Assembly: GCF_013395055.1 (NCBI RefSeq)
Contig: NZ_CP058349.1
Coordinates: 2,106,001-2,170,000 of the forward strand
Direction of reading: 5' to 3'
DNA: 64,000 bases
Source of the DNA: Pseudomonas sp. ABC1
GTDB taxonomy: Bacteria > Pseudomonadota > Gammaproteobacteria > Pseudomonadales > Pseudomonadaceae
Both the position numbers and the translations under genes were made by a program. Positions 17,912 to 26,174 of the stretch are shown in pieces. The first letter of the stretch is position 1. Every line of letters starts with the position of its first letter. Below the pieces are notes generated by a model, which saw nothing but the letters and a program-made list of their open reading frames with translations, had not been told where the DNA came from and did no database searches.

Positions 17912-18894
17912 CGGGCGCCCCCGCGCATGAGAAGAAGGATGAAGGTGATCCCGCCGAGGAAGTCGATGATGACCCGCAGGTTGGTATCGAAGGCGAAGGC
18001 CTGTTCGAGCAGCATTTGCCCGCCCAGCAGGCAGATGACGCCAATCAGCGCGGCGCTCGGCAACAGCAGCGCGTGGCGGTGGGTCGGCAACAGGCGATAG
18101 GCCAGGTGCGAGACCAGCAGGCCGAAAAAGGTCACCGGGCCGACCAGCGCGGTGGCGACCGAGGTCAGGACCGCGATCACCACCAGCAGGCGAATGACCG
18201 TGCGCGCATGCTCGACGCCCAGGCCGATCGCCGTGTCGCGCCCCAGCGTCAGCACATCGCAGGCATGCAGCCAGCGCACGCCCCACAGGGACACCGCGAC
18301 CACGATCAGCAGCGCCAGCGCCAGCAACGACTGGTCGGGGTTGTTGAAACTGGCGAAGAAACGGTCCTGCAGGAAGGCGTATTCGCTGGGGTTGATCAAG
18401 CGCTGGATGAACGAAGCCAGGCTGCGGAACAGCACCCCCAGCACCACCCCGGTCAGCACCAGCAGGTGCAGGCTGCGCCGGCTGCCGCTGAACAGCAGCC
18501 AGTACAGCATGCCGGAGAATCCCACCATGAGCAGGACCTGGACAGCGAACATCAGCCGGGGATCGACCACACTCATCCAGTGACTGCCGAGCAGGAAGAT
18601 CAGTGTGCTCTGGATCAGCACATAGAACGCATCGAAGCCCATCACCGCCGGGGTCAGGATGCGGTTCTCGGTGACCGTCTGGAACAGCACCGTGGACACC
18701 GCGATGGCATAGCCGACCAGCAGCAGCGTGAGGACCTTGCGCGCCCGCAGCGGCAGGACGAAACCCCAGTCGCCCTGCACCCCGATCAACATGAACAGCC
18801 CGATGCACAGGCATGCCAGCAAACCCAGCACGCACATCCGCAGGCGCAGCGACGAAGCCCTGGCGGCCCGTGCCACCTCGACGTGGTCAACCAT
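17908..18894 (-). CDS. Iron-siderophore ABC transporter permease (second subunit)
   Basis: This 328-residue FecCD-type permease has about nine hydrophobic segments and the coupling-loop region GLGVEHARTVIRLL, LVGPVTFFGLLVSHLAYRL. The start used (MVDHVEVAR) lies inside the 3' end of the first permease gene with an 8-base overlap, so the genes are coupled. It resembles YclO/VctG. It would form a heterodimer with the next permease in the inner membrane. Confidence 0.9.
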   Translation of the reverse strand: MVDHVEVARAARASSLRLRMCVLGLLACLCIGLFMLIGVQGDWGFVLPLRARKVLTLLLVGYAIAVSTVLFQTVTENRILTPAVMGFDAFYVLIQSTLIFLLGSHWMSVVDPRLMFAVQVLLMVGFSGMLYWLLFSGSRRSLHLLVLTGVVLGVLFRSLASFIQRLINPSEYAFLQDRFFASFNNPDQSLLALALLIVVAVSLWGVRWLHACDVLTLGRDTAIGLGVEHARTVIRLLVVIAVLTSVATALVGPVTFFGLLVSHLAYRLLPTHRHALLLPSAALIGVICLLGGQMLLEQAFAFDTNLRVIIDFLGGITFILLLMRGGAR

Positions 18895-19909
18895 GGCGAG
18901 CCCCCGGCCGCAACAGCAGGAACAGGAACACGGCACAACCGATCACACCGGCAATGGTTCCCGCCGGAATCTCGTAGGGATAGCGCACCAGGCGTCCCGC
19001 CATGTCGCACAGCAGCACGAAACCCGCACCGGCAATCGCCACCCAGGGAATGCTGCGCCGCGCATTGTCGCCAACGGCCATGCTGACCAGGTTGGGCACG
19101 ATCAAGCCGAGGAAGGGGATCATGCCGACCGTCGTCACCGTAACGGCGGTGATCATCGCCACCACCAGCAAGCCCAGCGCCACCACCCGCCGATGGTTCA
19201 CGCCAAGGCTGGTCGCGATCGCTTCGCCCAGGCCAACCACAGTCAGCCGGTCGGCGATCAGGTAGGCCGCCGACGCCAGGGCGAAGGCGATCCACAGCAG
19301 TTCGTAGCGGCCCTGCAACACGCTGGAGAAATCCCCGGTATTCCACGCCGCGAGCGACTGCAGCAGCTCGTAGCGGTAGGCCAGGAACACCGTCACCGAG
19401 TCGATCACGCCGCCCAGCATCAGGCCGACCAGCGGGACCACCAGGATCGAATGCCAGGCGACCCGCCGCAGCACTTGCAGGAACAGCAAGGTGCCGATCA
19501 GGGCACAGCCCGCCGCGACCAGCATCTTGCCGATAACCGGCAGGCCCGGCAGCAGCAGCGTAGAGACGAGGATGCCGAAACTGGCCGACTCGACCGTGCC
19601 CGCCGTCGATGGCTCGACGAAGCGGTTGCGCGCGATCATCTGCATCACCAGCCCGGCAATGCTCAGCGCCGCGCCGGCCAGCACCAGCGACAGGGTACGC
19701 GGGAGCCGGCTGGTGGACAGCAACAGGGCCGCCTGGGCCTCTTCGCCACCGCGCAGCAGCGCCGCGAGGGACACCTCGCCGACACCGATGAAGAGGCTGA
19801 GCGAAGCCAGCGCCAGCACCCCGGCCAACGCCAGCACGAGGCGCCAACGGTCTTGCGGCTCGATACGCCGAAGCAGGGGCTGCGTTGCGGCCTCAGCGTG
19901 CCCGCTCAT
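18887..19909 (-). CDS. Iron-siderophore ABC transporter permease (first subunit)
   Basis: This 340-residue FecCD-type permease has the family motif GAALSIAGLVMQMIARN in the second membrane segment, AAWNTGDFSSVLQGRYE, and VGMIPFLGLIVPNLVSM (coupling helix area). It resembles YclN/VctD. Its start overlaps the end of the binding-protein gene by 17 bases. The operon order binding protein-permease-permease-ATPase is standard for this import class. Confidence 0.92.
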   Translation of the reverse strand: MSGHAEAATQPLLRRIEPQDRWRLVLALAGVLALASLSLFIGVGEVSLAALLRGGEEAQAALLLSTSRLPRTLSLVLAGAALSIAGLVMQMIARNRFVEPSTAGTVESASFGILVSTLLLPGLPVIGKMLVAAGCALIGTLLFLQVLRRVAWHSILVVPLVGLMLGGVIDSVTVFLAYRYELLQSLAAWNTGDFSSVLQGRYELLWIAFALASAAYLIADRLTVVGLGEAIATSLGVNHRRVVALGLLVVAMITAVTVTTVGMIPFLGLIVPNLVSMAVGDNARRSIPWVAIAGAGFVLLCDMAGRLVRYPYEIPAGTIAGVIGCAVFLFLLLRPGARHG

Positions 19910-20855
19910 AACCCTCGTCGACCTGGCGGATCATCGCTTGCAGTGCCTGGACACCACCCCCGACCAGATACCAGTTGACCGGCTCCAGGTACATCACCTG
20001 GCCCGTGCGCCAGGCCGTGGTCTGCCGCACCAGGGGGTTGTCCAGCACCTGACGGGCGGCGCCCGCCTGGCCGATGGCGGCATCGCGGTCGATGACGAAG
20101 AGCCAGTCAGGGTTGGTCTTGAGGATGAACTCCGAACCGATGGCCTCGCCATGCAGGGACACCGTCAGCCCCTCGGCGGCGACCGGTACGCCGAAGTCCG
20201 TGTGCAGCACGCCGAAACGCGAGCCCGGACCATAGGCACTGAGTTTGCCACCGGAAACCAGCACGATGAGGCCACGCCCCCGGTCGGCGGTCTTCGCACG
20301 CAACGCCTCGACCGCCTCGGTGACCTCGATCGCCAGTGCCTGCGCGCGCGCTTCACGGTCGAAGACCTTCGCCAGCAGTTGCAGGTTGGCCAGTGTCTGC
20401 GCCACCGGGTGGGCATCGTCGGCGGGCATGTCGATCGTCGGCACCATCTGCGCCAAGGGTGCGTAGCGGGCGCTCGAACGCCCGCCGGTGATCACCAGGT
20501 CCGGCGCGGCGCGGTGCACGGCCTCGTAATCCGGCTCGAAGAGCGTACCCAGCCTCACATAACGCGCGTCGCGATAGCGGGCCAGGTACTCGGGGAAGTC
20601 ATCACCGGCCACCCCGTAAGCATCGACGCCCAGGGCATCCAGGATATCCAGCGCACCCAGGTCGAATACCCCCACCCTGGCGGGGTGCAAGGGCACGGCC
20701 GTTTCGCCCTGGGCATGCCGGACGAGTTGCTGCTCGGCAGCTTCCACGGCGGGCGCCTCGCCGCTCAGATCGTTCGCCAGAAAGCGTCCGCCCACGCCCC
20801 ATACCAGAACGAGTACCGCCAGCAATGCCAGCAGCGTCAACAGTCGACGGCTCAT
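19893..20855 (-). CDS. Siderophore-binding periplasmic protein of the ABC transporter
   Basis: This 320-residue protein starts with a signal-anchor-like segment (RRLLTLLALLAVLVLVWGVG) without an obvious lipobox Cys. It then has the type III binding-protein fold: RVGVFDLGALDILDALGV, PDLVITGGRS, DWLFVIDRDAAIG. It resembles CeuE/YclQ/VctP, which bind catecholate siderophores, and the upstream receptor of catecholate type fits. Its start overlaps the DUF2218 stop (ATGA). The open frame extends 56 codons further upstream, but only through DUF2218 in another frame. Confidence 0.88.
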   Translation of the reverse strand: MSRRLLTLLALLAVLVLVWGVGGRFLANDLSGEAPAVEAAEQQLVRHAQGETAVPLHPARVGVFDLGALDILDALGVDAYGVAGDDFPEYLARYRDARYVRLGTLFEPDYEAVHRAAPDLVITGGRSSARYAPLAQMVPTIDMPADDAHPVAQTLANLQLLAKVFDREARAQALAIEVTEAVEALRAKTADRGRGLIVLVSGGKLSAYGPGSRFGVLHTDFGVPVAAEGLTVSLHGEAIGSEFILKTNPDWLFVIDRDAAIGQAGAARQVLDNPLVRQTTAWRTGQVMYLEPVNWYLVGGGVQALQAMIRQVDEGYERAR

Positions 20856-21154
20856 GCCTGACCTCCTGGCGCGCGCTGCTGCCAGGTGAATTCCAGGGTC
20901 TGCCCGGCGGAAACGAACCGCTGCAAATGCTCGGCGACCACCGTCTCCAGCGGCGACGCCTGCTCTTTCTGGTAACGCAGGGTGATGGTCAGGGCCGCAT
21001 CCGTCGCCACCAACTCGCAGCACGCATCGCCGAAGTCGATATACCCACCGCGCTCATCGGTGCGCACGCTGAACTTGTGTCCCCAGTGCTTGCACAACCG
21101 CCTGACCAGGCGATCGGCCTCGGGGGTGGTCACCACGGATTGCGTCTCGAACAT
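20852..21154 (-). CDS. DUF2218-family small protein
   Basis: This 100-residue protein resembles DUF2218: TPEADRLVRRLCKHWGHKF, GYIDFGDACCELVATD, LQRFVSAGQTLEFTW. Function is unknown. DUF2218 genes are often found beside iron-uptake genes, as here, where it is the first gene of the iron ABC operon and coupled to the binding-protein gene by a 4-base overlap. It might handle the imported iron complex in the cytoplasm, but this is only an inference. Confidence 0.82.
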   Translation of the reverse strand: MFETQSVVTTPEADRLVRRLCKHWGHKFSVRTDERGGYIDFGDACCELVATDAALTITLRYQKEQASPLETVVAEHLQRFVSAGQTLEFTWQQRAPGGQA

Positions 21155-21251
21155 TCACGCCCTCTCCTCTCTCGCCCATGGGGCGGCATTGCCCACGGGA
21201 ATCGCCGGATGGCTCGCAGACACGCGCGGCCAGACCTGGCGGAAAGGCCGA

Positions 21252-21281
21252 ATAGTAATGATTGGCAGTAAGGAACGACAA
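21252..21281 (-). promoter_or_regulatory. Predicted promoter of the DUF2218/iron ABC operon
   Basis: On the minus strand TTGTCG (plus 21276-21281) and TACTAT (plus 21252-21257) are 18 bases apart, about 95 bases upstream of the DUF2218 start. The palindrome at 21284-21299 sits directly upstream of the -35. AATCATTACTATT within the region is a weak Fur-box-like stretch. Confidence 0.5.
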
Positions 21282-21283
21282 GA

Positions 21284-21299
21284 CCTACCGGTCGGTAGG
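21284..21299 (+). promoter_or_regulatory. Palindromic operator between iron ABC operon and exporter gene
   Basis: CCTACCGGTCGGTAGG matches its reverse complement at 14 of 16 positions, differing only at the two central bases. It lies between the minus-strand ABC promoter and a plus-strand TAGAAT (21309-21314) that could serve the exporter. The near-identical site at 12729 precedes the pfeA-like gene, pointing to one shared DNA-binding regulator, most simply the nearby TetR protein. Confidence 0.65.
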
Positions 21300-21349
21300 C
21301 TGAACGAATAGAATGCCGCGCTCGTATTTTTCAGCAGAGCGAATGCCGT

Positions 21350-21445
21350 ATGAACCGCCCTTCTCCTCTGGTCGCCGACAGCGACAGCGGCCTGCCCATC
21401 CCCGACGCGAGCACGCCTGTGGTGCGTCCGGTGGCTGCCGCATGA
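21350..21445 (+). CDS. Possible 31-residue leader ORF coupled to the exporter gene
   Basis: ATG at 21350 opens a 31-codon frame, MNRPSPLVADSDSGLPIPDA..., whose TGA overlaps the exporter start as ATGA. The exporter start has no good ribosome site of its own, which suggests translational coupling. Its own ribosome site (AGAGCGA) is weak. The peptide has no recognisable domain. It could also simply be an untranslated leader. Confidence 0.4.
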   Translation: MNRPSPLVADSDSGLPIPDASTPVVRPVAAA

Positions 21446-22653
21446 GCCGTATCCCTGCGCACTCGGCGGGCAGCATCGGCCTGCCATTGGTGATCCTGCT
21501 GGCCGCGCTCACCGCGCTGGATGTGATGGCCATCGACATGTACCTGCCCAGCATGCCTGCGCTGGCCATCGACTTCGGCGTAGAAGCCGGGCGCATTCAG
21601 CAGACCTTCTCGGTCTTTCTGGTCGGCCTGGCGGTTGGCCAGGGGCTCTACGGCCCGTTGCTGGACCGCTTCGGGCGGCGCCTGCCATTGCTGGCCGGCG
21701 TATGCATTTTCATTCTCGGCTCATGGCTCGCGGCCCTCGCACCCTCGGTCGAATGGCTGCTGGGAGCGCGCTTCCTGCAGGCGCTCGGCGCCGCCGCCGG
21801 ACTGGTCGCACCGCGCGCCATCGTGGCGGACCTCTGCAACCTGAGCGAATCGTCGAGGATTTTCTCATTGCTGATGCAGGTGATGATGATCGCGCCCATC
21901 GTCGCGCCGCTGTTGGGCAGCTATCTGCTCGATCACGGCGGCTGGCGGCTGATCTTCTGGGTACTGTGCGGTGTCGGCCTGATCTGCCTGATCTGGAGCG
22001 CCCGCTCAATCCCCGACTCGCTGCCCCCGGAGAACCGCCTGCCACTCCAGGCCATGAGCATCCTGCGCGCCTATACCCGGCAGGCACGCAGCCCAGCCTT
22101 CATGCTCAATACCCTGATCGGCGGCATTATCCTCGGCTCCTTCTTCGCCTATATCAGCGCGTCCGCCTTCGTCTTCACCCGCCATTTCAGCCTCAGTCCG
22201 GAGCAGTTCAGCTACCTGTTCGCCGCCAACTCGCTGGCCCTGGTCGTCGGTGGCTATCTGAGTAACAGGCTGCTGAAAGCAGGCATGCAGATCCAGCGCG
22301 TGATGCTGCTGGGCGTCGTGCTGCATACCCTGGGCGGAGCACTGCTGGCACTGGTCGTGATACGCCATGCGCCCTCGCTGGCGCTCTACGCCAGTCTGCT
22401 GGCGCTGGGCATCGGTGCGCTGGGGCTGGTATTCGGCAATGTGACCGCTCTGACCATGAACGCTGCGGGGCAACAGGTCGGCGTGGCCTCCGCTCTGATG
22501 GGCGTGCTGCACTACCTGCTGGCCGCCATCATCGGCTACCTGGTGAGCCTGTCCGCCGAGGGGCCACTGCAACTGCCCCTGGTCATGGCCCTCTGTGGCC
22601 TGCTGGCACTGGCCACCTGCTGGCTGGCCAGCTCAGTTACGGAGCGGCCTTAG
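21442..22653 (+). CDS. Bcr/CflA-family MFS efflux transporter
   Basis: This 403-residue protein has 12 predicted membrane segments and the DHA1 motifs: LDVMAIDMYLPSMPALA in TM1, GPLLDRFGRRLPLL in the first cytoplasmic loop, and RFLQALGAAAGLVAPRA in TM4. This is the Bcr/CflA type, which exports drugs, cysteine or siderophore-related compounds. It is divergent from the iron ABC operon and shares a palindrome with it. Export of the siderophore or of an imported ligand after iron release is a possible role. Confidence 0.85.
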   Translation: MSRIPAHSAGSIGLPLVILLAALTALDVMAIDMYLPSMPALAIDFGVEAGRIQQTFSVFLVGLAVGQGLYGPLLDRFGRRLPLLAGVCIFILGSWLAALAPSVEWLLGARFLQALGAAAGLVAPRAIVADLCNLSESSRIFSLLMQVMMIAPIVAPLLGSYLLDHGGWRLIFWVLCGVGLICLIWSARSIPDSLPPENRLPLQAMSILRAYTRQARSPAFMLNTLIGGIILGSFFAYISASAFVFTRHFSLSPEQFSYLFAANSLALVVGGYLSNRLLKAGMQIQRVMLLGVVLHTLGGALLALVVIRHAPSLALYASLLALGIGALGLVFGNVTALTMNAAGQQVGVASALMGVLHYLLAAIIGYLVSLSAEGPLQLPLVMALCGLLALATCWLASSVTERP

Positions 22654-22670
22654 GCGCTTCGCCGCAGGCC

Positions 22671-23633
22671 TTACCCGACCCTGGCCCGCATCCCTTCCAG
22701 CGCGTTGGCGCGGTAGTCCTTGGGTGGCAGCTCGAACTGTTTCTTGAAGGCGCGGCTGAAGTGGGCCGAATCGGTGAAGCCCCACTTGTAGGCGATGGAG
22801 GTAATCGACTCGCTGCGCAGGCACGGGTTGGCCAGGTCTTCGGCGCTGCGCTTGAGGCGAGTGCGCTGGATATAGCGGCAGACGCTGTCCTCCTGCTCCT
22901 CGAACAAGCGATAGAGATGGCGCACGGAGATGTTCAGGCGCTCCGCCAGGCTGACCGGCGTCAGCCCCGGTTGGGTCAGGGATTCGTCGATGATCTTCTG
23001 CACGTAGCCACGCAGGTTGCCACTGTGCAGGGCCGCGCTCGCGGAACCTTCGTCCTGGCCATTATCCAGGGCGCAGCCCAGCAGTGAAATCAGCGCGGCT
23101 TGCAAGGCATCGGCCTCGCCCGCCTCGTCCCGGCCATCCTCGGCACGACATAGCTGGTCCATCAGCAGGTGCAGGGCGCGGCCGCTGGTCTTGTGCGTGG
23201 AAATCTTGCCGAAATGGCTGTCACGGTTCTTCATCACCCTGGCGACCGCCTGGCGCGGCAGTGACAGCGAAGCGTGTTCGATCAGGCCGAACGGCATGAT
23301 GTCGCAGGAGCCGACCGAATCCATCAGCAACAAGTCGCCCGGTGCGAGCTGGATCGTTTCGCCGTTCTGGCTGATCTGCGAGAAGCCGCTGCGCTGGCTG
23401 ACCAGGAAACAGCTCTGGTCGTCCTCCAGGTCCGCCTGCCTTCCTGCGCGGGAAATCAGCCCCGCATTGGTGCGCAGGTGCGCCATCATGATGCCGGCGT
23501 GGCGCCGTGTATCCACCTCGCCGATGAACAGGCTGCGGTTGAACGCCATCTGGGTATGGAACCGTCCGCAGATGGCCTGCATGGCGGAAGTCCAGGATTC
23601 CAGGTTGTTCCGGGCAAGTTGCTGAACATTCAT
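22671..23633 (-). CDS. AraC-family regulator, FeaR-like
   Basis: This 320-residue protein has a C-terminal AraC/XylS double helix-turn-helix: PVSLAERLNISVRHLYRLFE and SITSIAYKWGFTDSAHFSRA followed by FKKQFELPPKDYR. The N-terminal half (FNRSLFIGEVDTRRHAGIMM, LAPGDLLLMDS) resembles FeaR, the activator of phenylethylamine/tyramine oxidation genes in E. coli. The ATG follows CGGAGGTGGAC. It is convergent with the exporter and heads the tyramine-type block, whose FeaB-like dehydrogenase is a plausible target. In Pseudomonas putida U the equivalent is named tynR. Confidence 0.85.
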   Translation of the reverse strand: MNVQQLARNNLESWTSAMQAICGRFHTQMAFNRSLFIGEVDTRRHAGIMMAHLRTNAGLISRAGRQADLEDDQSCFLVSQRSGFSQISQNGETIQLAPGDLLLMDSVGSCDIMPFGLIEHASLSLPRQAVARVMKNRDSHFGKISTHKTSGRALHLLMDQLCRAEDGRDEAGEADALQAALISLLGCALDNGQDEGSASAALHSGNLRGYVQKIIDESLTQPGLTPVSLAERLNISVRHLYRLFEEQEDSVCRYIQRTRLKRSAEDLANPCLRSESITSIAYKWGFTDSAHFSRAFKKQFELPPKDYRANALEGMRARVG

Positions 23634-23669
23634 GTCCACCTCCGAAGGTGATCTTATTCTTGTCGGCAA

Positions 23670-23689
23670 ATAGTTAACACGTTAACTAT
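23670..23689 (+). promoter_or_regulatory. 20-bp palindrome upstream of the FeaR-like gene
   Basis: ATAGTTAACACGTTAACTAT has perfect 9-base arms around AC, 36 bases upstream of the regulator start. It looks like the operator of a dimeric regulator, for example MarR-type or autoregulation. I saw no second copy in the window. Confidence 0.55.
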
Positions 23690-23779
23690 ATTGGCGCAAC
23701 AAGGACTGGCTCGGACCTTGTCTAGCAGGTTCGATGCCAGGATCACCCGCGAATGGAGAGATGCCGCCTGGACAGGCGT

Positions 23780-24391
23780 TCAGCGCCCGCCCAGCAGACG
23801 CTGGAGATGCGTCAGTGTGGCCAGCAGTAACGCACGCTGTGAACCATCGATCCGTATGTAACGGCGAAAGGCCGGTACGCGGTTCACCACCTCGCTGCCG
23901 CCCATGTGCTCCAGCCTGACACACCAGCGCTGCCCCGACCGCTCGATCAGCAGGCGCTTGAAGTCCAGCGGCAACAGGGCTTGCCGCAGCGCGTCGTCTG
24001 TCAGCAATGCTTGCCCCAACTGCCGTGCCGCATCGTCCGGCCCCTTGCAGCCGACCCCGGTACGCCGCCAGGCGCCACGGTGGAACAGCTCCAGGCGCAA
24101 CGGCCCCTCTGCGACGGCAGGCAGCTCCAGGCTGAACTCAGTGAAGACCAGGTGCATGAGCAACTGCGACTGGGTGCGCTCGCAGGCCTCGAACGCCAGG
24201 TCATCGGACAGGAAACGCCCGCGCCGGTGTTCGAGCGGCTCGAAGTGCAACCCGGCCCCCGCCAGGTTGCGACCGACATGGGTGAGGGTGACGCCCGGCC
24301 GGTACCCCGCCGGGAGGCGCTCACGCCTGAGCCATTCAGACAGCCTTTGCAACATGCCCCACACGCTCTTCGGGATGGATGCCGGGCTCAT
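23780..24391 (-). CDS. DUF3156-like protein of unknown function
   Basis: This 203-residue protein starts at the ATG behind AAGGAG with 7-base spacing, inside the 3' end of the APC permease gene (56-base overlap), so it is translationally coupled to it. It contains GYRPGVTLTHVGRNLAGAGL, FLSDDLAFEACERTQSQLLM and RVPAFRRYIRIDGSQRALLL. I believe it belongs to the DUF3156 group, found beside amine-catabolic genes in Pseudomonas, but I cannot confirm this. No signal peptide, membrane segment or catalytic motif is evident. Confidence 0.7.
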   Translation of the reverse strand: MSPASIPKSVWGMLQRLSEWLRRERLPAGYRPGVTLTHVGRNLAGAGLHFEPLEHRRGRFLSDDLAFEACERTQSQLLMHLVFTEFSLELPAVAEGPLRLELFHRGAWRRTGVGCKGPDDAARQLGQALLTDDALRQALLPLDFKRLLIERSGQRWCVRLEHMGGSEVVNRVPAFRRYIRIDGSQRALLLATLTHLQRLLGGR

Positions 24392-25835
24392 GGCTGAACT
24401 CCTTCGACAGTATTTCTTCCACCGGCACCGGGCGGAATGGATTGGTGCGCTGCACGACCAGCGTCCAGAACAGCGCATAGCAGGCGGTCAGCCCCAGCAT
24501 GCTGGCGAACGGCACGTAGACCTCGCTCGGGGCCATTCCGGGTGGAGCGATGAACCACATGCCCAACAGGATGCCGGCCGACGAAACGATCTGCGGCAAC
24601 GGGAACAACGGCGACTTGTAGGCCCGAGGCAGATCCGGGCGGCGAAAACGCAGGATCACCACCGACAGTGTCACCAGCAGGTACGCCGTGCCCCAGGCAC
24701 AGACCGCAGCCAGAATCAGCGGCAGCATGTTGTCGGCATCGCCCCCCAGCCACCAGGCATGCAGGCAGGGAATCGCAGCCACCACGGCAATGCACACCAG
24801 CGGCGTCTTGAAGCGTGGATGCAGGTAGGCGAATACCTTCGGCAAGGCACCGTCCACCGCCATTCCGTAAAGGATGCGCGGCACACCGGCCATCAACGTA
24901 TTGATGGTGGCGGCACCGGCGAACAGGAAGCCGATGCCCAGCCAGATCGGCCCGATATCCCCCATGACCTGCTGGGCGAACTGCGGGATCGCCATCGGCG
25001 TATCCAGCAAGTGCACGCCGGCCTCAGCATCAAGCAGCACGTTCTCCACCTGGCGCTTCATCGCCGCGCCATAGATGAACATGCAGGAGCCGACGCCCAG
25101 CAGGCCAACCGCCATGGCGCGCGGCAGCACCCAGGCCGAACGCTTGAGGTCCGGTGCCAGCGGCGTGACGAACTCGCAGCCGACGAACATGAACATGGCC
25201 ATACCCACCAGCGACAGGACCGTGAGCAGGTCCGTACCGACCAGTGACTCACCGAACAGCCCTTGCAACTCCACGGCAGGCGCGGCGACCAGCCCGGCGA
25301 TACCAAAGATCGTCAGGGTGGTCCACATGACGAAGGTCAGCACCACCTCGGCCTTGCTGAAGACACTGATACCGAAGGCATTCAGTACGCCGAAGATCAA
25401 GACGAAGGCGACCCCGAGCAACCAGGAGCCCCCCGCGTTCTCGGCCAGGGTATTGAGGTGTTCGAAGTTCACCAGCGCCATCACACCGGCCAGGATGGTC
25501 TCGGCGGTGCCGGCGAACACATGCACGATCAGGTAGGCGGACAAGGTACCGGTGATGGCGAAGAAGCGCCCCATGCCACAGGAAATGTAGTCATACACCG
25601 AACCGGTGGTCGGCAGGATCGAAGCCGCCTCGGCGAAGGTGGTGGATTGCGCCAGCATCATCAGCATGGCGATCACCATCGCCAGGGCGAATGCGCCACC
25701 ACCGATGCCGAAACCCATGGTGGCGGTCAGGATCACCGGGCTGGCCATGATCAGCCCGATGGTGCTGGCGAGCGCCGTGGGAAACCCCACCGTGCCCCTG
25801 TTCAAGTGCTCTGCAAGTTGCTTGTCGATCGACAT
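24336..25835 (-). CDS. APC-superfamily amine/amino-acid permease
   Basis: This 499-residue protein has about 12 hydrophobic segments and the APC core pattern GLIMASPVILTATMGFGIGG in TM1 and FAEAASILPTTGSVYDYI following TM2-3. It would import an amine or amino acid by cation symport. The neighbouring FeaR-like, FeaB-like and tyramine-oxidase-like genes suggest tyramine, dopamine or phenylethylamine as substrate. The start is preceded by CGAGGTCCTCGAAG. It is divergent from the porin gene. Confidence 0.87.
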   Translation of the reverse strand: MSIDKQLAEHLNRGTVGFPTALASTIGLIMASPVILTATMGFGIGGGAFALAMVIAMLMMLAQSTTFAEAASILPTTGSVYDYISCGMGRFFAITGTLSAYLIVHVFAGTAETILAGVMALVNFEHLNTLAENAGGSWLLGVAFVLIFGVLNAFGISVFSKAEVVLTFVMWTTLTIFGIAGLVAAPAVELQGLFGESLVGTDLLTVLSLVGMAMFMFVGCEFVTPLAPDLKRSAWVLPRAMAVGLLGVGSCMFIYGAAMKRQVENVLLDAEAGVHLLDTPMAIPQFAQQVMGDIGPIWLGIGFLFAGAATINTLMAGVPRILYGMAVDGALPKVFAYLHPRFKTPLVCIAVVAAIPCLHAWWLGGDADNMLPLILAAVCAWGTAYLLVTLSVVILRFRRPDLPRAYKSPLFPLPQIVSSAGILLGMWFIAPPGMAPSEVYVPFASMLGLTACYALFWTLVVQRTNPFRPVPVEEILSKEFSHEPGIHPEERVGHVAKAV

Positions 25836-26174
25836 CTTCGAGGACCTCGGAAGCGAGTTCAGGTTCTATCGGCTGCCACGAGGCGCCTCCCCACAGGCGT
25901 GTCTCCCTCAGCGGCTCCACATCGCCGGAGGCCAGGCAGGCCACCGGAACACCCTCACTGTGCGCCGCCCCCGAATACAGCGTCTTGCTCCAGTCTGCCG
26001 GCCATCTTGTTGCTGACTGCCACTGTCCGCAGAGATCAAGAACGCTGGCAGACAGCGGCAAGACTTGCCCTGGAGCCGATGCCACTAATGGCTCCACGCC
26101 CCACGGGGCGCAGTCCCGGACAAGAACGAACGATCGCCGGGCACGCCACGACACCCACAGGGAGAATCCACACC
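25836..26174. promoter_or_regulatory. Divergent intergenic region between permease and porin genes
   Basis: These 339 bases carry no convincing gene. They must contain the promoters for the APC permease (minus) and the porin (plus), probably with sites for the FeaR-like activator. I could not find a good sigma-54 site or a clear repeat. Confidence 0.5.
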
